64,000 nucleotides of DNA from JAFAXA01 sp963777325 (lineage in GTDB: Bacteria > Pseudomonadota > Alphaproteobacteria > Acetobacterales > Acetobacteraceae), in contig CAVZQE010000009.1 in the NCBI GenBank assembly GCA_963777325.1, forward strand, positions 1 through 64,000. The letters run 5' to 3'. The position numbers and the translations under genes are program-made. The notes beneath the pieces were generated by a model. The model searched no databases. It was not told the origin of the DNA and saw only the letters and a program-made list of their open reading frames with translations. How positions within the stretch are numbered: the first letter of the stretch is position 1; every line of letters begins with the position of its first letter. Shown piece by piece: positions 25,910-35,364 of this stretch.

Positions 25910-27256
25910 CTATTTCTCGGCGTTCTTCTGTCCGGCTGCCGGATACCCCGCCTGGCGCATCGTGCGCTCGGTCGCGGATTCCGCGGCCTTCAGGGCCTGG
26001 TCGATCTTCATCTGCCCGGTCAGAGTCGCGGCGATGGTCTGGCCGACCTGGGTGCCGATGCCCTGGAACTCGGGAATGTCGACGAACTGCGCCCCGTGAT
26101 AGGGCCGCGGCTCCTTCGTCTCCCCGTTCGGGTTGGCGTTCAGGATCGCCTTCTCGACGAAGCTCGCGAACGGCGCCGCCTTCTGATAGTCGGCGTTCTC
26201 GTAGGTCGATTTGCGCGTGCCCGGCGGCACCGCAACCCATCCGTTCTCCTTCGCGACCAGCTTGATGTAGTCCTTCGATGTCGCCCAGGTAACGAACGTC
26301 TTGGCGGCGTCGAGATGCTGGGTCGAGGCCGGGATGCCGAGATTCCAGCTCCAGAGCCAGGTCGGTCCGCCCTTGAAGTCGCCGGTGGGGAAGGCGGCGA
26401 AGCCGACGCTGTTCGAGACTTTCGACTGCTTCGGGTCGAACAGCAAGCCGGCGGCGACGGTGCTGTCTACCCACATGCCGCAATGACCGCCCGCGAACAG
26501 GGCCAGGTTCTCGTTGAAGCCGTTCGAGGTCGCGCCGGGCGGCCCGTCCTTGTTCAAGGCGTCGTCGTACCAGGTCAGCGCCTGATGCCAGGGCGGCGTA
26601 TCGAGCGTCGGCTTCCAGTTCATGTCGAACCACTGGCCGCCGAACGCGGTCACGAGGGGCGTGATGAACGCCATGTTCTCGCCCCAGCCCGGCTTGCCGC
26701 GCAGGCAGATGCCGTAGGTCTCGTCGCCCTTGTTCGTGACCTTGTCGGCAAAGCTCCGGATCTGCTGGAAGCTCGGCGCTTCCGGCATCTTCTCGCCGGC
26801 CTTACTGAACAAGTCCGTGCGATAGTACGTCATGGCGCTCTCGCCGTAGAACGGCAGCCCGTAGAGCTTGCCCTTGTACGTGAGGCCCTCCCGGACCGGG
26901 CCCAGCAGGTCGTTTACGTCATAGGACTCGGGCAGGTTGTCGATCGGCGCCAGCCATCCCTGCCGCGCCCAGATCGGCACCTCGTAGTTGCCGATGGTCA
27001 GGACGTCGAACTGGCCGGCATGGGTCGCGATATCGGTCGTGACGCGCTGGCGCAGCACGTTCTCCTCCAGGATCACCCAGCGCAGATGGATGTCCTTGTG
27101 CTCCTTCTCGAACTCCGAGGAGAGCTTCTGCATGACGATCATGTCGCCGTTGTTCACGGTCGCGATGGTCAGCGTGGTGTCCGCGCGCGCGGCGCCCGTG
27201 GCGCACAGGGCGGTCAAGCCCACGGTTGCGTAAAGAGCCTGCTTGATCTTGGTCAC
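25910..27256 (-). CDS. Polyol ABC transporter substrate-binding protein
   Basis: About 448 residues from a GTG at 27256 with GGGAGAG upstream; an ATG at 27274 adds six residues. A signal peptide (IKQALYATVGLTALCATGAARA) precedes a family 1 extracellular solute-binding fold: LTIATVNNGDMIVMQKLSSE, FDVLTIGNYEVPIWARQGWL, YGLPFYGESAMTYYRTDLF, CLRGKPGWGENMAFITPLV and FAAFPTGDFKGGPTWLWSWN. The family includes mannitol/sorbitol-binding SmoE-type proteins. First gene of the polyol operon; a regulator is not adjacent. Confidence 0.9.
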   Translation of the reverse strand: MTKIKQALYATVGLTALCATGAARADTTLTIATVNNGDMIVMQKLSSEFEKEHKDIHLRWVILEENVLRQRVTTDIATHAGQFDVLTIGNYEVPIWARQGWLAPIDNLPESYDVNDLLGPVREGLTYKGKLYGLPFYGESAMTYYRTDLFSKAGEKMPEAPSFQQIRSFADKVTNKGDETYGICLRGKPGWGENMAFITPLVTAFGGQWFDMNWKPTLDTPPWHQALTWYDDALNKDGPPGATSNGFNENLALFAGGHCGMWVDSTVAAGLLFDPKQSKVSNSVGFAAFPTGDFKGGPTWLWSWNLGIPASTQHLDAAKTFVTWATSKDYIKLVAKENGWVAVPPGTRKSTYENADYQKAAPFASFVEKAILNANPNGETKEPRPYHGAQFVDIPEFQGIGTQVGQTIAATLTGQMKIDQALKAAESATERTMRQAGYPAAGQKNAEK

Positions 27257-27449
27257 GACCCATTCTCTCCCCATCCTGCTCTCCGGCAGTTCCGGCCCGC
27301 CGTGACGCTGTTCAGCTCCTGGACGAGCAAACCGTTCCAGGTTGCTGCATCAGGCCGGCAAGCCGTTCGATCATCGTCCGTTGTTCCTGCCGAAAGTCAA
27401 GCAGGCAACCGAGAGGTGAACGCCAGCCCGCCGCGGAACCGGCCTTGCC

Positions 27450-27467
27450 GGCGGGATACATCCCGCC
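27450..27467 (-). terminator. Possible transcription terminator hairpin after the SWIB gene
   Basis: GGCGGGAT and ATCCCGCC are perfect inverted repeats with a 2-base loop, 24 bp beyond the SWIB stop codon. There is no U-tract, so intrinsic termination is uncertain. It lies in the 215-bp gap between the SWIB gene and the polyol operon. Confidence 0.4.
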
Positions 27468-27490
27468 TGCCCTCTCCGGCCATCCGTTCA

Positions 27491-27811
27491 CTATTTCAGG
27501 TGCTGAGCGAGATGCTTGTTCATCTCGAACATCGTGACCTTGTCCTTGCCGAAGACTTTCTGCAGCTTGTCGTCGGCGAGGATCTCGCGGCGGTTTTGCG
27601 GATTCTGCAGGTCGTTCGACTTGATGTACTCCCAGACCTTGCTGACTACTTCGCCGCGCGGCAGCGGCCCGTCGCCCACGACGGCGGCGAGCTCGGCGGA
27701 CGGCTTCAGCGGCTGCTGCAGCGCGTTCGGCTTGCTCCCGGCGTCCCCCGCCGACTTGTCCTTGGCGGCCGGCTTCGGAGCGGATTTCTTTTCCGTGGTC
27801 TTGCTCGGCAT
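27491..27811 (-). CDS. SWIB/MDM2 domain protein
   Basis: 106 residues from the ATG at 27811, preceded by GGAG; longer in-frame starts reach into non-conserved sequence. A basic, Lys/Ala-rich N-terminus (PSKTTEKKSAPKPAAKDKS) resembles a histone H1-like tail. The SWIB fold follows: LKPSAELAAVVGDGPLPRGE, VVSKVWEYIKSNDLQNPQNR and IFADDKL-like ILADDKLQKVFGKDKVTMFE. Bacterial SWIB proteins are small and poorly characterised; a DNA-associated or chromatin-like role is inferred from the domain. Confidence 0.85.
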   Translation of the reverse strand: MPSKTTEKKSAPKPAAKDKSAGDAGSKPNALQQPLKPSAELAAVVGDGPLPRGEVVSKVWEYIKSNDLQNPQNRREILADDKLQKVFGKDKVTMFEMNKHLAQHLK

Positions 27812-28063
27812 CAATAAAACTCCACGATGTTCGACATTGACGCACACCAAAGCCGGCGCGCGCGAGACAATGCCGGGACAATGTCTCTGCTCGGCGGATC
27901 CGCGCAACCCCGCTCGTATCCGATAGCGGCCAATTCGGCCAGCGGAGATGGGCAGGATTCCGACGGGAAAGGCGGGTGGAGGCGCTGACATACACGGGGA
28001 CATCCCTCTTGCCTCTCGCACGACCAGGCGTTCAGGATCGGCGGAGCGATATTGGAGGATCGG

Positions 28064-28228
28064 ATGACCGCATCAGAGCAACGGGACGAGAACGAGGAGC
28101 GCAAGCCCTATGTCTCGCCGCCGCCGTCCAGGCAGGACGTCGATCAGGTCAGCCGCGACCAGGCCTTGATCGCCGACGAATGGGCGCCCGCGCCGCCCCC
28201 GCCCGCCAAGCCCCAGAACAGCGGATAG
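28064..28228 (+). CDS. Small acidic/proline-rich hypothetical protein
   Basis: 54 residues with a clear GGAGG ribosome site 6 bp before the ATG. The sequence has an N-terminal charged part (TASEQRDENEERKPYVSPPP), then RQDVDQVSRDQALIADEW and a proline-rich end (APAPPPPAKPQNSG). No signal peptide or membrane helix. It is not recognised as a family. It ends 19 bp before the convergent nuclease-ATPase gene. The ribosome site and composition support it moderately. Confidence 0.5.
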   Translation: MTASEQRDENEERKPYVSPPPSRQDVDQVSRDQALIADEWAPAPPPPAKPQNSG

Positions 28229-28247
28229 GCGCATGGGCGGCGTTGTC

Positions 28248-30971
28248 TCAGGCGATGCCGCCCTGGCCCGCACCGGCCGTTTCCGTCAATGGCTGCACCT
28301 CGACCCGATGGCCGCCCAGCCGCGTGAACACGTCGCCCCGGCATGTGAGCACGAGGATCTGCATGCGGGACGCCGATTGCGCGAGCAAATCGAACATCCG
28401 TTCCATCCGGTCCCGGTCGGCGAAGGCCAGCGCGTCGTCCAGGATCACCATCGCCGGCCGCCCGCGGTCGATCAGCATGTCGGCGAAGGCGAGCCGCGAC
28501 AGGATCGCGATCTGCTCCTGGGTGCCGTCCGAGAGGCGGGCAAACTCCTCCCGCACGTCGCCGTCGCGCATCAGGCCGGCGATGCGGAAATCCCCGTCGC
28601 AGCTCAGGCAGGCGCCGGGGAACAGCCCCTGCAGATAGGGCGTCATCCGACGCACGACGGGCGCGAGGTAGCGCTCCTTGGCCGCGCGCTCCGCCTCCTG
28701 CAGCGTGTCCCGCAGCAGAACCAGCATTTCCGCCTCTCGCGCCAAAGCGTCCCGCTCGGCTGCCAGAGCCTCCCGTAGCCGTTCGGCGACCGCGATCTGC
28801 TCCTCGATCCCGCCCCCTTCCTCCTGCTGGATGCGACTTTGCAGGACCGCGATGTCCTGCCGGAGCTTGCGGTCCCGTTCCCGGGTCGCGTCGATGGCCT
28901 GGGTGAGGCGGGCGATCCGCGCATCCATGGCGGCAAGCGTATCCTCCGGACGCGCTTGTTCGACCAGAGCCACCGCCGCCTGGCGGGCGATCACATCCCG
29001 CGCGGCTGCCCGCAACCGGCCGGCCACCGCCTCGTCCGACTCCCGGGCCGCCGCGACCTCCGTTTCGTGCCGCAGCCGCTCTCGTTCCGCCTCCGCCGCC
29101 TTGCGGAGAGCCTCCGTTCGCGCCGCAAGCTCAGCGTGCTCCGCCTGGCGCTGGCGCGGGCCAGGCATCAACGCCCCTGCCAGTGCGCGCGCGTCGGCCG
29201 CCTCCGCGTTGGCGCGGGAAGCGTCGGCGAGCGCCGCCTCGGCCGCGGCCACGCAGGGCGGCTCGGTCAGGCCGAGCGCCGCGAGTTCGGCCGCGAGCCG
29301 GCTCTCCGTGCTCGCGACGTGGCCGCGGAGCGCGTCGGCCCCGGCTTTCAGGCCACGCGCCGGGTCCGCCGGCGCGTAGAGGTCGAGCGCACGACGCGCC
29401 TCGCGCAGAAGCTGCTCGCAGGACATGCGCCGGGCCAGGAGCTTCTCCGCCTCCGCGACGTCCGCCGCGCTCGCCGCCCGCAGCGCCTGCGCGAGCGTCC
29501 GCTCCGCGCCTTCGATGGCCGCGAGCAATGTCTCCCGGTCCTTGATCGCGGGACGGATCGCGATGCGGCCGACGCCGGGGATCACGATCGCGACCTCCGC
29601 GATCGCCCGCACCTCACCGGAAGCGGCCGCCGCGCCGTCGATCAGCACGCAGCCGGACGCGCCTGGTTCCAAATCGAGGCGGATCGCCGTCGCCTGGGCA
29701 TCGAGTACCGCGCGCGCGTGGTCACGGGCGAGCGACGCCGCCCGCACGGCTTGCACGGAGGCGGCGTCGGTCCGGAACGCGGCCAGTTCCCCCGCGCGCG
29801 CGCTGACCTCCCTCGCCGCACCCTCGGCTTGCGCCAGCCGGGACGCGAGGACAGCCGCCCCGGCCGCCCGCGCCGCGACGTCGGCGATCAGCCGGGCGCG
29901 GGACAGCCGCACGCCCGCCGCCTCCGCCGCCTTCTCCGCCGCCGCAAGCGACGCCGCCGCGCGGCTCAGCTCCCCGTCCGCCGCCGCGCGGGCCGTCCGC
30001 GCCTCCTGCTCCTCGGCCGTGGCAGCGGCAACCTGACGCTCGGCCTCGGCCAACCGCCGCCGCCGCTCCGCGCGCCGCGCGCTCTCGCCTTCGCCGCTCG
30101 CATGGGCAGCCTCGGCGAGACGCAGGTCCGTCGCCGCCTGAGCGTGGCGGTCCGCGTAGCGCAGCACCGCGTCGCGGCGGCGCCGCGCCCCGGCGAGATC
30201 GGCTTCAAGCCTGTCGGCCTCGTCGCCGCCGTTTGCCTGCGCCAGCGTCCGGCGGCAGCGCTGCAAGGCCTCGATGTCCTCCGCGAGCGCGCGGCGTTTC
30301 TCGGTCAGCCGCAGCAGATCGGCCTCCGCCCGGGCCAGCAGATCGCCCAGTTCCTTCAGGCGTCCCTTCGGCTGGCCGCGTCCGTCGCGCAGACGCGCCA
30401 GCTCCTCGCCGATGTCGCGCAGCATGGCCTGGCCGCGCTCGCCGCCGGTGACGACCCCGACCTCCGCTTCCAGGCAAGCGTGCAGCGTCATACGCGCGGA
30501 ACCGGCAAGCGCCGGCTGATCGACCAACTCCCGCTGCGTCACCCAGAGCGCGCCCCACATGCCCGCATCCTCGGGCCGCGCCCCCTGCTTGCCCGCCGCC
30601 CGGAAGCCGAGCCGCGCTTGCAGCGCCTCCTCGGCGGCGTCGCCCTCAAGCCGCGCTCCGTCGGGCAGCGTCAGGCGGGCGAACGGCTCGCGGTGCAGGA
30701 ACCGCTTCTCGATCCGGTGCAGCCCCTCCGCGGTCTCGAAGCTCAACGCGACGCGGGGCGAGGTCTCGCCGCGATGGTGCCGCATCCGGCGCACCGCCTC
30801 GGCGCGCGATGTGTGGCGCTCGAACAGCACGCCCCGGATTGCCGCGAGCAGGGTCGACTTGCCGTATTCGTTCGGACCGCAGAGCACGTTGATGCCATCC
30901 GCCAGCGGGCCGATCCGGATGGCGCGGTCGAACTTGCGGAACTGCGCGACTTCGAGCGAGCGGAGCTTCAC
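28248..30971 (-). CDS. YhaN-like SMC/SbcC-type AAA ATPase
   Basis: About 907 residues from a GTG at 30971 that overlaps the stop of the metallophosphoesterase gene (GTGA). Walker A is INVLCGPNEYGKSTLLAAIR (about 32-40). A long Ala/Arg/Glu-rich region from about 180 to 780 is predicted coiled coil. Near the C-terminus lie the signature-like FARLSDGTQEQIAILSRLAF and Walker B MVILDDALAFADRDRM. This is the YhaN arrangement: an ATPase partner of a Mre11-like nuclease in DNA end processing. The pair is analogous to SbcC/SbcD but a different family. DNA repair role is inferred. Confidence 0.85.
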   Translation of the reverse strand: MKLRSLEVAQFRKFDRAIRIGPLADGINVLCGPNEYGKSTLLAAIRGVLFERHTSRAEAVRRMRHHRGETSPRVALSFETAEGLHRIEKRFLHREPFARLTLPDGARLEGDAAEEALQARLGFRAAGKQGARPEDAGMWGALWVTQRELVDQPALAGSARMTLHACLEAEVGVVTGGERGQAMLRDIGEELARLRDGRGQPKGRLKELGDLLARAEADLLRLTEKRRALAEDIEALQRCRRTLAQANGGDEADRLEADLAGARRRRDAVLRYADRHAQAATDLRLAEAAHASGEGESARRAERRRRLAEAERQVAAATAEEQEARTARAAADGELSRAAASLAAAEKAAEAAGVRLSRARLIADVAARAAGAAVLASRLAQAEGAAREVSARAGELAAFRTDAASVQAVRAASLARDHARAVLDAQATAIRLDLEPGASGCVLIDGAAAASGEVRAIAEVAIVIPGVGRIAIRPAIKDRETLLAAIEGAERTLAQALRAASAADVAEAEKLLARRMSCEQLLREARRALDLYAPADPARGLKAGADALRGHVASTESRLAAELAALGLTEPPCVAAAEAALADASRANAEAADARALAGALMPGPRQRQAEHAELAARTEALRKAAEAERERLRHETEVAAARESDEAVAGRLRAAARDVIARQAAVALVEQARPEDTLAAMDARIARLTQAIDATRERDRKLRQDIAVLQSRIQQEEGGGIEEQIAVAERLREALAAERDALAREAEMLVLLRDTLQEAERAAKERYLAPVVRRMTPYLQGLFPGACLSCDGDFRIAGLMRDGDVREEFARLSDGTQEQIAILSRLAFADMLIDRGRPAMVILDDALAFADRDRMERMFDLLAQSASRMQILVLTCRGDVFTRLGGHRVEVQPLTETAGAGQGGIA

Positions 30972-32110
30972 GACGCGCGCTCCTCGTGCCGGACATGCAG
31001 CGTATAGAGCCGTTGCAGCGCCGCCGCCGCGAGATCGTGCTTTGGGTCCGCCTCGTCCGCCGCCATCGTCGCCAATCGCTGGGCGGCGCTGCCCACGAAG
31101 CCCGCGTGCTCGATCGCGGCCAGATCGGCGGCCGTCGGATGGGCGCGCAACGCGGCATCGTCGATGCGCAAGGCCCGGAGCGCGCTCCGGACATCGAGCG
31201 CGATGCGCTGCTCGAATTCCTGCCGCGCCGCGAGCGACAGCGTGCCTTCGGCCCGGAGGCTGACCAGCACCCGGCTCGGATCGGGGTCGAGGCCGCGCAG
31301 GCGGGTTTCGAGCACGTCGATGTCGGTCACGCCGTGCAGGATCGCCGCCTCCCGCCGCCACAGGAAGCGACCGACCGGGTGCCGCGAGACCACGGGCCGT
31401 GCGCGGGGGCCGTCGATCTCGACCAGCAGCGCCTCGCCGCCGCCGCTGCCGCCGAGATCGAACCCGTCCGGCTCCGGCGTGCCCGAATACCAGCTCCGCT
31501 CGCCGAATGCCTGCGCGCCGTGCCAGTCGCCGAGCGCGAGATAGGCGAGCCCGGCGCGCTCCGCCCTGTCCGCCGCGATCAGGTTATGGGTCGTCAACTC
31601 GTCGCTGCCGAAGCGGCGGAGCGAGCCATGCGCGAGCCCGATCCGGATCGCGCCCTCGGGCGTCGGCGCGGCCTCCATGGCCTCGGTCGGATCGCCCGCC
31701 GCGTGCCGCCGGACCAGGGGGGCCGGGACGATCCAGGCCGCGCCATCGCCGACCGGAGCGGGCGCGGGCGTCAGGTGCAGATGCACGTTTTCGGGCAGAC
31801 CGCCGCGCTGCAATCGCTCCCAAGGACCGCCGGGGACATGCGGATCGTGGTTGCCGGGAATGACGTGCCAGGCGAGGCCGGGAAATTGCCGCATGCGTTC
31901 GACCGGCTGCCTCAGCGTGCGCTCGGTCGGGGCGGAAAAATCGTAAACGTCGCCCGCGACCAGCACGGCCGAAGCGCCGTTCTCCCGCGCCAGCCGGCCG
32001 AGGCGGCCGATCGCCTCCAGCCTCGCGTCCCGTAGCACCTCGCGGGTCGCCTCGTCGGCGAAACCGAAGGCCTTGCCGATCTGCCAGTCGGAGGTATGCA
32101 GCAGGCGCAT
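30968..32110 (-). CDS. YhaO-like DNA exonuclease (metallophosphoesterase, SbcD/Mre11 family)
   Basis: 380 residues from the ATG at 32110. Metallophosphoesterase motifs are in order: LLHTSDWQIGKAF (Asp, His), VLVAGDVYDFSAPTE, WHVIPGNHDPHVPGG, LAHGSL and YLALGDWHGAQ. This matches YhaO nucleases, which act with YhaN ATPases on DNA ends. The stop overlaps the GTG of the YhaN-like gene by 4 bp, so the two subunits are translationally coupled. The C-terminal part (from about 250) is a family-specific cap. Confidence 0.87.
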   Translation of the reverse strand: MRLLHTSDWQIGKAFGFADEATREVLRDARLEAIGRLGRLARENGASAVLVAGDVYDFSAPTERTLRQPVERMRQFPGLAWHVIPGNHDPHVPGGPWERLQRGGLPENVHLHLTPAPAPVGDGAAWIVPAPLVRRHAAGDPTEAMEAAPTPEGAIRIGLAHGSLRRFGSDELTTHNLIAADRAERAGLAYLALGDWHGAQAFGERSWYSGTPEPDGFDLGGSGGGEALLVEIDGPRARPVVSRHPVGRFLWRREAAILHGVTDIDVLETRLRGLDPDPSRVLVSLRAEGTLSLAARQEFEQRIALDVRSALRALRIDDAALRAHPTAADLAAIEHAGFVGSAAQRLATMAADEADPKHDLAAAALQRLYTLHVRHEERAS

Positions 32111-32364
32111 GATGCGACTATCCGGGCGGAAGGGAGAACGAAGCGACTCGGGCGCAGCGCCGAGGATACCGCGTGTTCTCTTAACGGTCTCCTGCCTCGG
32201 GGGAATAGGCCCGGCGAGGCGGGACGCGATGCCCAATTGCGCGCTGGTCACTTCCGCACAGCACTGCCCGTTTGGCCGGCCGCTATAGAGCATCCAGGGG
32301 CCGTGCGGGACGTCACGGCGCAAGGAGCTCACGACCCATCAAGCTGCAACTGGAGACTTATGCA

Positions 32365-33822
32365 TTAGGCAGGCTTGCCGAAAGCGCGCGCGGCCCGCGC
32401 GTGTCGCACGCAGGCTGCGGCCAGCAGCATAGTCGGATCGAGGAGTGCGATCCTTGTGCCGCCTGCATCAACATCCTTGGTGTGCGGGAACAGCAGGGGC
32501 AGCTCTGTGCAACCCAGAACGATCACGCCCGCCCCGCGCTGCGCCAGATGCATCATGGCCTTTTCCAGGTTGTCCCGGCACTGTCCCGTGGTGAAACCCG
32601 CCTTGACGCCGTTGGCGCCGTAGATGGCTTCCATGACCAAGGCCTGACTGCCTTCATCGGGCACGATCATCTGGACGCCCGCGCGCTTCGCAGCCTCAGC
32701 ATAGACGCCGCTCGCAACCGTGCCGGAGGTCGCCAGCAGGCCGACCAGCCGGCCGGGGTAAAGGCCGGCGACCTGTGCCATGGTCTCGTCCAGCATGTTA
32801 AGCACCGGCACCCGTAGATGCGCCTGCATCCGATCCACAAAGGCGTGTGCCGTATTGCAGGGAAGGGCGATCAGATCGGCCTCGGCGGCTTCCAGCTTCT
32901 TGCATGTGGCGAAAAGGGCGATTGTCGGATCGGTGCCGCGCCGCAGGAGGTGCTCGGTCCGATCGGGAATTTGCGGGTTCTGCTCCACGATCATTTTGAT
33001 ATGATCCTGATCGCGCGCCGCTTCCGTGAGTCGCACGACCTTGCCGATGAAATCCACTGTCGCCAGCGGTCCAACGCCGCCGACCACACCCACTTTGAAC
33101 GGTTTGCGGGATCGCTCTGCCGGTTGATAGAGCGAAAAATCTGCATAGCAGGCATTGACGTTGATGATCGGCACGGAGGCCGCCGCCGCAAGCTCCGCGT
33201 GAACGAGGGATAGCTCGGTGAAGCCTGGAATGATGACCTCGCAGTTTTTGGCGATCAGACCCGCGCAGACCGCCTCCAACTTCCGCAGGAGCTCGGGAGT
33301 GCTCCTGCCAGACTTGACGCCGCCCTCCGCGTAGACGGCCGCCATAAGCTCTCGCTGCGCACCGTCCTCTGGGTAAATGACTAGTCGGGTGCCCTGAAAC
33401 GTGCGCTCGAACAGCCCACTCTCCCGAACGTAATCCGAGGTCAGTATGCCGATGCGTTCGGAACCCGGATGGTCGGCGATTAGCTTGGCCCGTAAGGCGT
33501 CCATCAAGCCGAGGATCGGTGTCGCGATGTTCGGCACGATTTCGGCGAGGAAGGTCTGGCTGATGAAACAGGGCAGCAGAATCACGTCGACGCCACGCAT
33601 TTCCAGGCGACGGGCCACGCTGAACGCGTGGAGCTTGCGGCCCGTCGGATCGTAGCTCGCGTCGGCGCGCAAACGATCGCCGGGGAAGCTCTGATGCTCG
33701 AATGCGACGGCGTAACGCTCCGGATCGACGGCTGTGGCGCGGATGAGATGCTGGAGGAAATCGGCTCCGGCCAGCGCGCCAAGACCGCCAACCACACCGA
33801 AGGCGAACCGATTGTCGATCAC
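32365..33822 (-). CDS. Tandem aspartate/glutamate racemase-family protein
   Basis: 485 residues made of two Asp/Glu racemase-like halves, about 1-236 and 242-485. Each half begins with a related strand: AFGVVGGLGALAGADFLQ and KVGVVGGVGPLATVDFIG. The C-terminal half has both catalytic cysteines, LPCNTAHAF (Cys322) and VLGCTELPLL (Cys438). The N-terminal half keeps the first Cys (LLPCFISQ, Cys85) but the second is Phe (IIPGFTELSL, Phe201), so it should not racemise. Substrate is unknown (Asp, Glu, hydantoin or maleate-type acids are possible). It stands alone, 254 bp from the YhaO-like gene; that gap shows nothing else. Confidence 0.8.
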   Translation of the reverse strand: MIDNRFAFGVVGGLGALAGADFLQHLIRATAVDPERYAVAFEHQSFPGDRLRADASYDPTGRKLHAFSVARRLEMRGVDVILLPCFISQTFLAEIVPNIATPILGLMDALRAKLIADHPGSERIGILTSDYVRESGLFERTFQGTRLVIYPEDGAQRELMAAVYAEGGVKSGRSTPELLRKLEAVCAGLIAKNCEVIIPGFTELSLVHAELAAAASVPIINVNACYADFSLYQPAERSRKPFKVGVVGGVGPLATVDFIGKVVRLTEAARDQDHIKMIVEQNPQIPDRTEHLLRRGTDPTIALFATCKKLEAAEADLIALPCNTAHAFVDRMQAHLRVPVLNMLDETMAQVAGLYPGRLVGLLATSGTVASGVYAEAAKRAGVQMIVPDEGSQALVMEAIYGANGVKAGFTTGQCRDNLEKAMMHLAQRGAGVIVLGCTELPLLFPHTKDVDAGGTRIALLDPTMLLAAACVRHARAARAFGKPA

Positions 33823-33834
33823 CTAAGCCTCCTT

Positions 33835-34023
33835 TCAGCAGAACAGCCGGCGACGTCGGTTGAGCAAGAATGCTGCAGCCGCACGGCCGATGACAGCGGT
33901 CAGCAGCACGATCCGGACGCGCCAGAAGTGTTTCTGCGGGCTGTTGCGCTCAGCCGCGATGACGGCAAGCCGCTCGTGATCGGCGGCAGAGACTTCGACG
34001 GTGATTCCGGTGCGCATGCGCAC
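33835..34023 (-). pseudogene. IS630-family transposase, N-terminal remnant
   Basis: 62 residues beginning MRMRTGITVEVSAADHERLA, then VIAAERNSPQKHFWRVRIVL LTA, matching the start of IS630-family transposases of the type that open with a DHERL-RNSPQKH helix-turn-helix. Similarity ends after about 42 residues and the rest of the transposase, including the DDE domain, is absent. It is unrelated in sequence to the IS630 element at 56 kb. A dead fragment. Confidence 0.65.
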
Positions 34024-34107
34024 CCAAGTCGCACACTAAACCGAGCCGGGGGATTCCCGAAAGGGTTCCTCCGTCGGATTTCATCCACTAGCTGGGGGGC
34101 GACACGG

Positions 34108-35364
34108 TCAGCGCATCGCGTCGCCTCCGCGACCGAGCAGCCCCACAACTCGCGGCAGCGTCAATCCCTGCACGATAATCGTGAACACAACCACGGCGTA
34201 GCAGATCGCGAGAATCTGCTCGCGATAGGGCGAATCCGGCACGATGAGCGCGAGCGCCACCGAGACGCCGCCGCGCAAGCCCGCCCAGGTCAACACTACC
34301 ATCGCCCGCATTCGCTCCCGCACCCGGCCGGTCCGGAAGAGCGCCGGCACGGCCACGCTGACCAGCCGCGCCGCGAGCGCGACCGGAATGGATGCGAGGA
34401 CCGGCACCAGCGCGACTCGATGGTAGCTCACCTCGACCATCTGCAGCCCGAGCAGCAGGAACAGCATCGTGTTCAGCAGCCCGTCGAGCAGGGTCCAGAA
34501 TCCGACGACCCGGGAGGGTGGCTCGTGCTGGGCCGAGAAGGCCGGCACCATGCGCCCGAGCATCAGCCCCGCCATGACGACGGCGATCGGTCCGGAAACG
34601 CCGAGCGCCTCGGCCACACGGTAGGACGTCATCGCCAGCGCGACCGAGATCGTCACCATCAGCGCCTGGTCCTCGACCCGCCGCGCCAGCCAACCGGCAG
34701 CCCAGCCGCACACGCCGCCGACGGCGAGGCCGCCCAACCCGGCCGCGAGCAGCGCCGAGGCGACGTGACCGTGCCCGAGCAACCCCTGCTGCCCGCCCGC
34801 GACCGCCAGCAGGATGGAGAACAGCACGACCCCGGCGCCGTCGTTGAAGAGGCTCTCGCCCGAGATCGCGGCGCGCAGCGACGGTGGCAGCGCCATGCGC
34901 CGCAGCAGCGCATCCACGACGACCGCATCCGTCGGCGCCAGGATCGCGCCCATGACGCCGCACCAGGCGAGCGGGACCGGCGCGCGGACGAGCTGAAACA
35001 CCACCCAGATCGCGAGTGCGAACAGCCAGCTCGCGACGATGACGCTTGCGGTCGCGAGCGCCAGGATCATCCAGCGATTGTCCCTGAGCTCGTTGAGGCT
35101 CACATGCAGGCTGCCGGCGAAGAGCAGGAACGCGAGGACACCGTCGAGGAAGAGGTGCGGCAGGTCCACGGCGTCCAGCGCGCCGCGCACCCAGCCCCGG
35201 ACGGGAACGACGCCCGAGGCGTCGATCGCAAGCAGCACCAGCGAGATCGCGATCGAGCCGAGCAGCAGGCCGATGGCCGGCGGCAGGCGCACGGTCGCTT
35301 CGTTGACGACCCCGATCGCCGCCGCCACCACCAGGATCAGGGCCACGAAATCGAACGGCGACAT
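34108..35364 (-). CDS. Na+/H+ antiporter, CPA1 family
   Basis: 418 residues with about 11-12 membrane helices. CPA1 motifs: AILAPTDAVVVDALLRR with the ion-binding Asp region, AISGESLFNDGAGVVLFSIL with its Asn-Asp pair, SGPIAVVMAGLMLG, and VLTWAGLRGGVSVALAL near the C-terminus. It exchanges Na+ (or K+) for H+ across the inner membrane. It is divergent from the isomerase gene at 35521. No regulatory subunit is nearby. Confidence 0.9.
   Translation of the reverse strand: MSPFDFVALILVVAAAIGVVNEATVRLPPAIGLLLGSIAISLVLLAIDASGVVPVRGWVRGALDAVDLPHLFLDGVLAFLLFAGSLHVSLNELRDNRWMILALATASVIVASWLFALAIWVVFQLVRAPVPLAWCGVMGAILAPTDAVVVDALLRRMALPPSLRAAISGESLFNDGAGVVLFSILLAVAGGQQGLLGHGHVASALLAAGLGGLAVGGVCGWAAGWLARRVEDQALMVTISVALAMTSYRVAEALGVSGPIAVVMAGLMLGRMVPAFSAQHEPPSRVVGFWTLLDGLLNTMLFLLLGLQMVEVSYHRVALVPVLASIPVALAARLVSVAVPALFRTGRVRERMRAMVVLTWAGLRGGVSVALALIVPDSPYREQILAICYAVVVFTIIVQGLTLPRVVGLLGRGGDAMR

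Noticed and set aside
28839..31007. 722-codon plus-strand ORF
   Set aside because: Mirror of the YhaN-like coiled-coil gene. The minus-strand protein has Walker motifs and coupling to the nuclease gene; this one has none.
28248..32110. Anti-phage defence island
   Set aside because: The nuclease-ATPase pair is the YhaO/YhaN repair type and has no defence genes, integrase or tRNA next to it.
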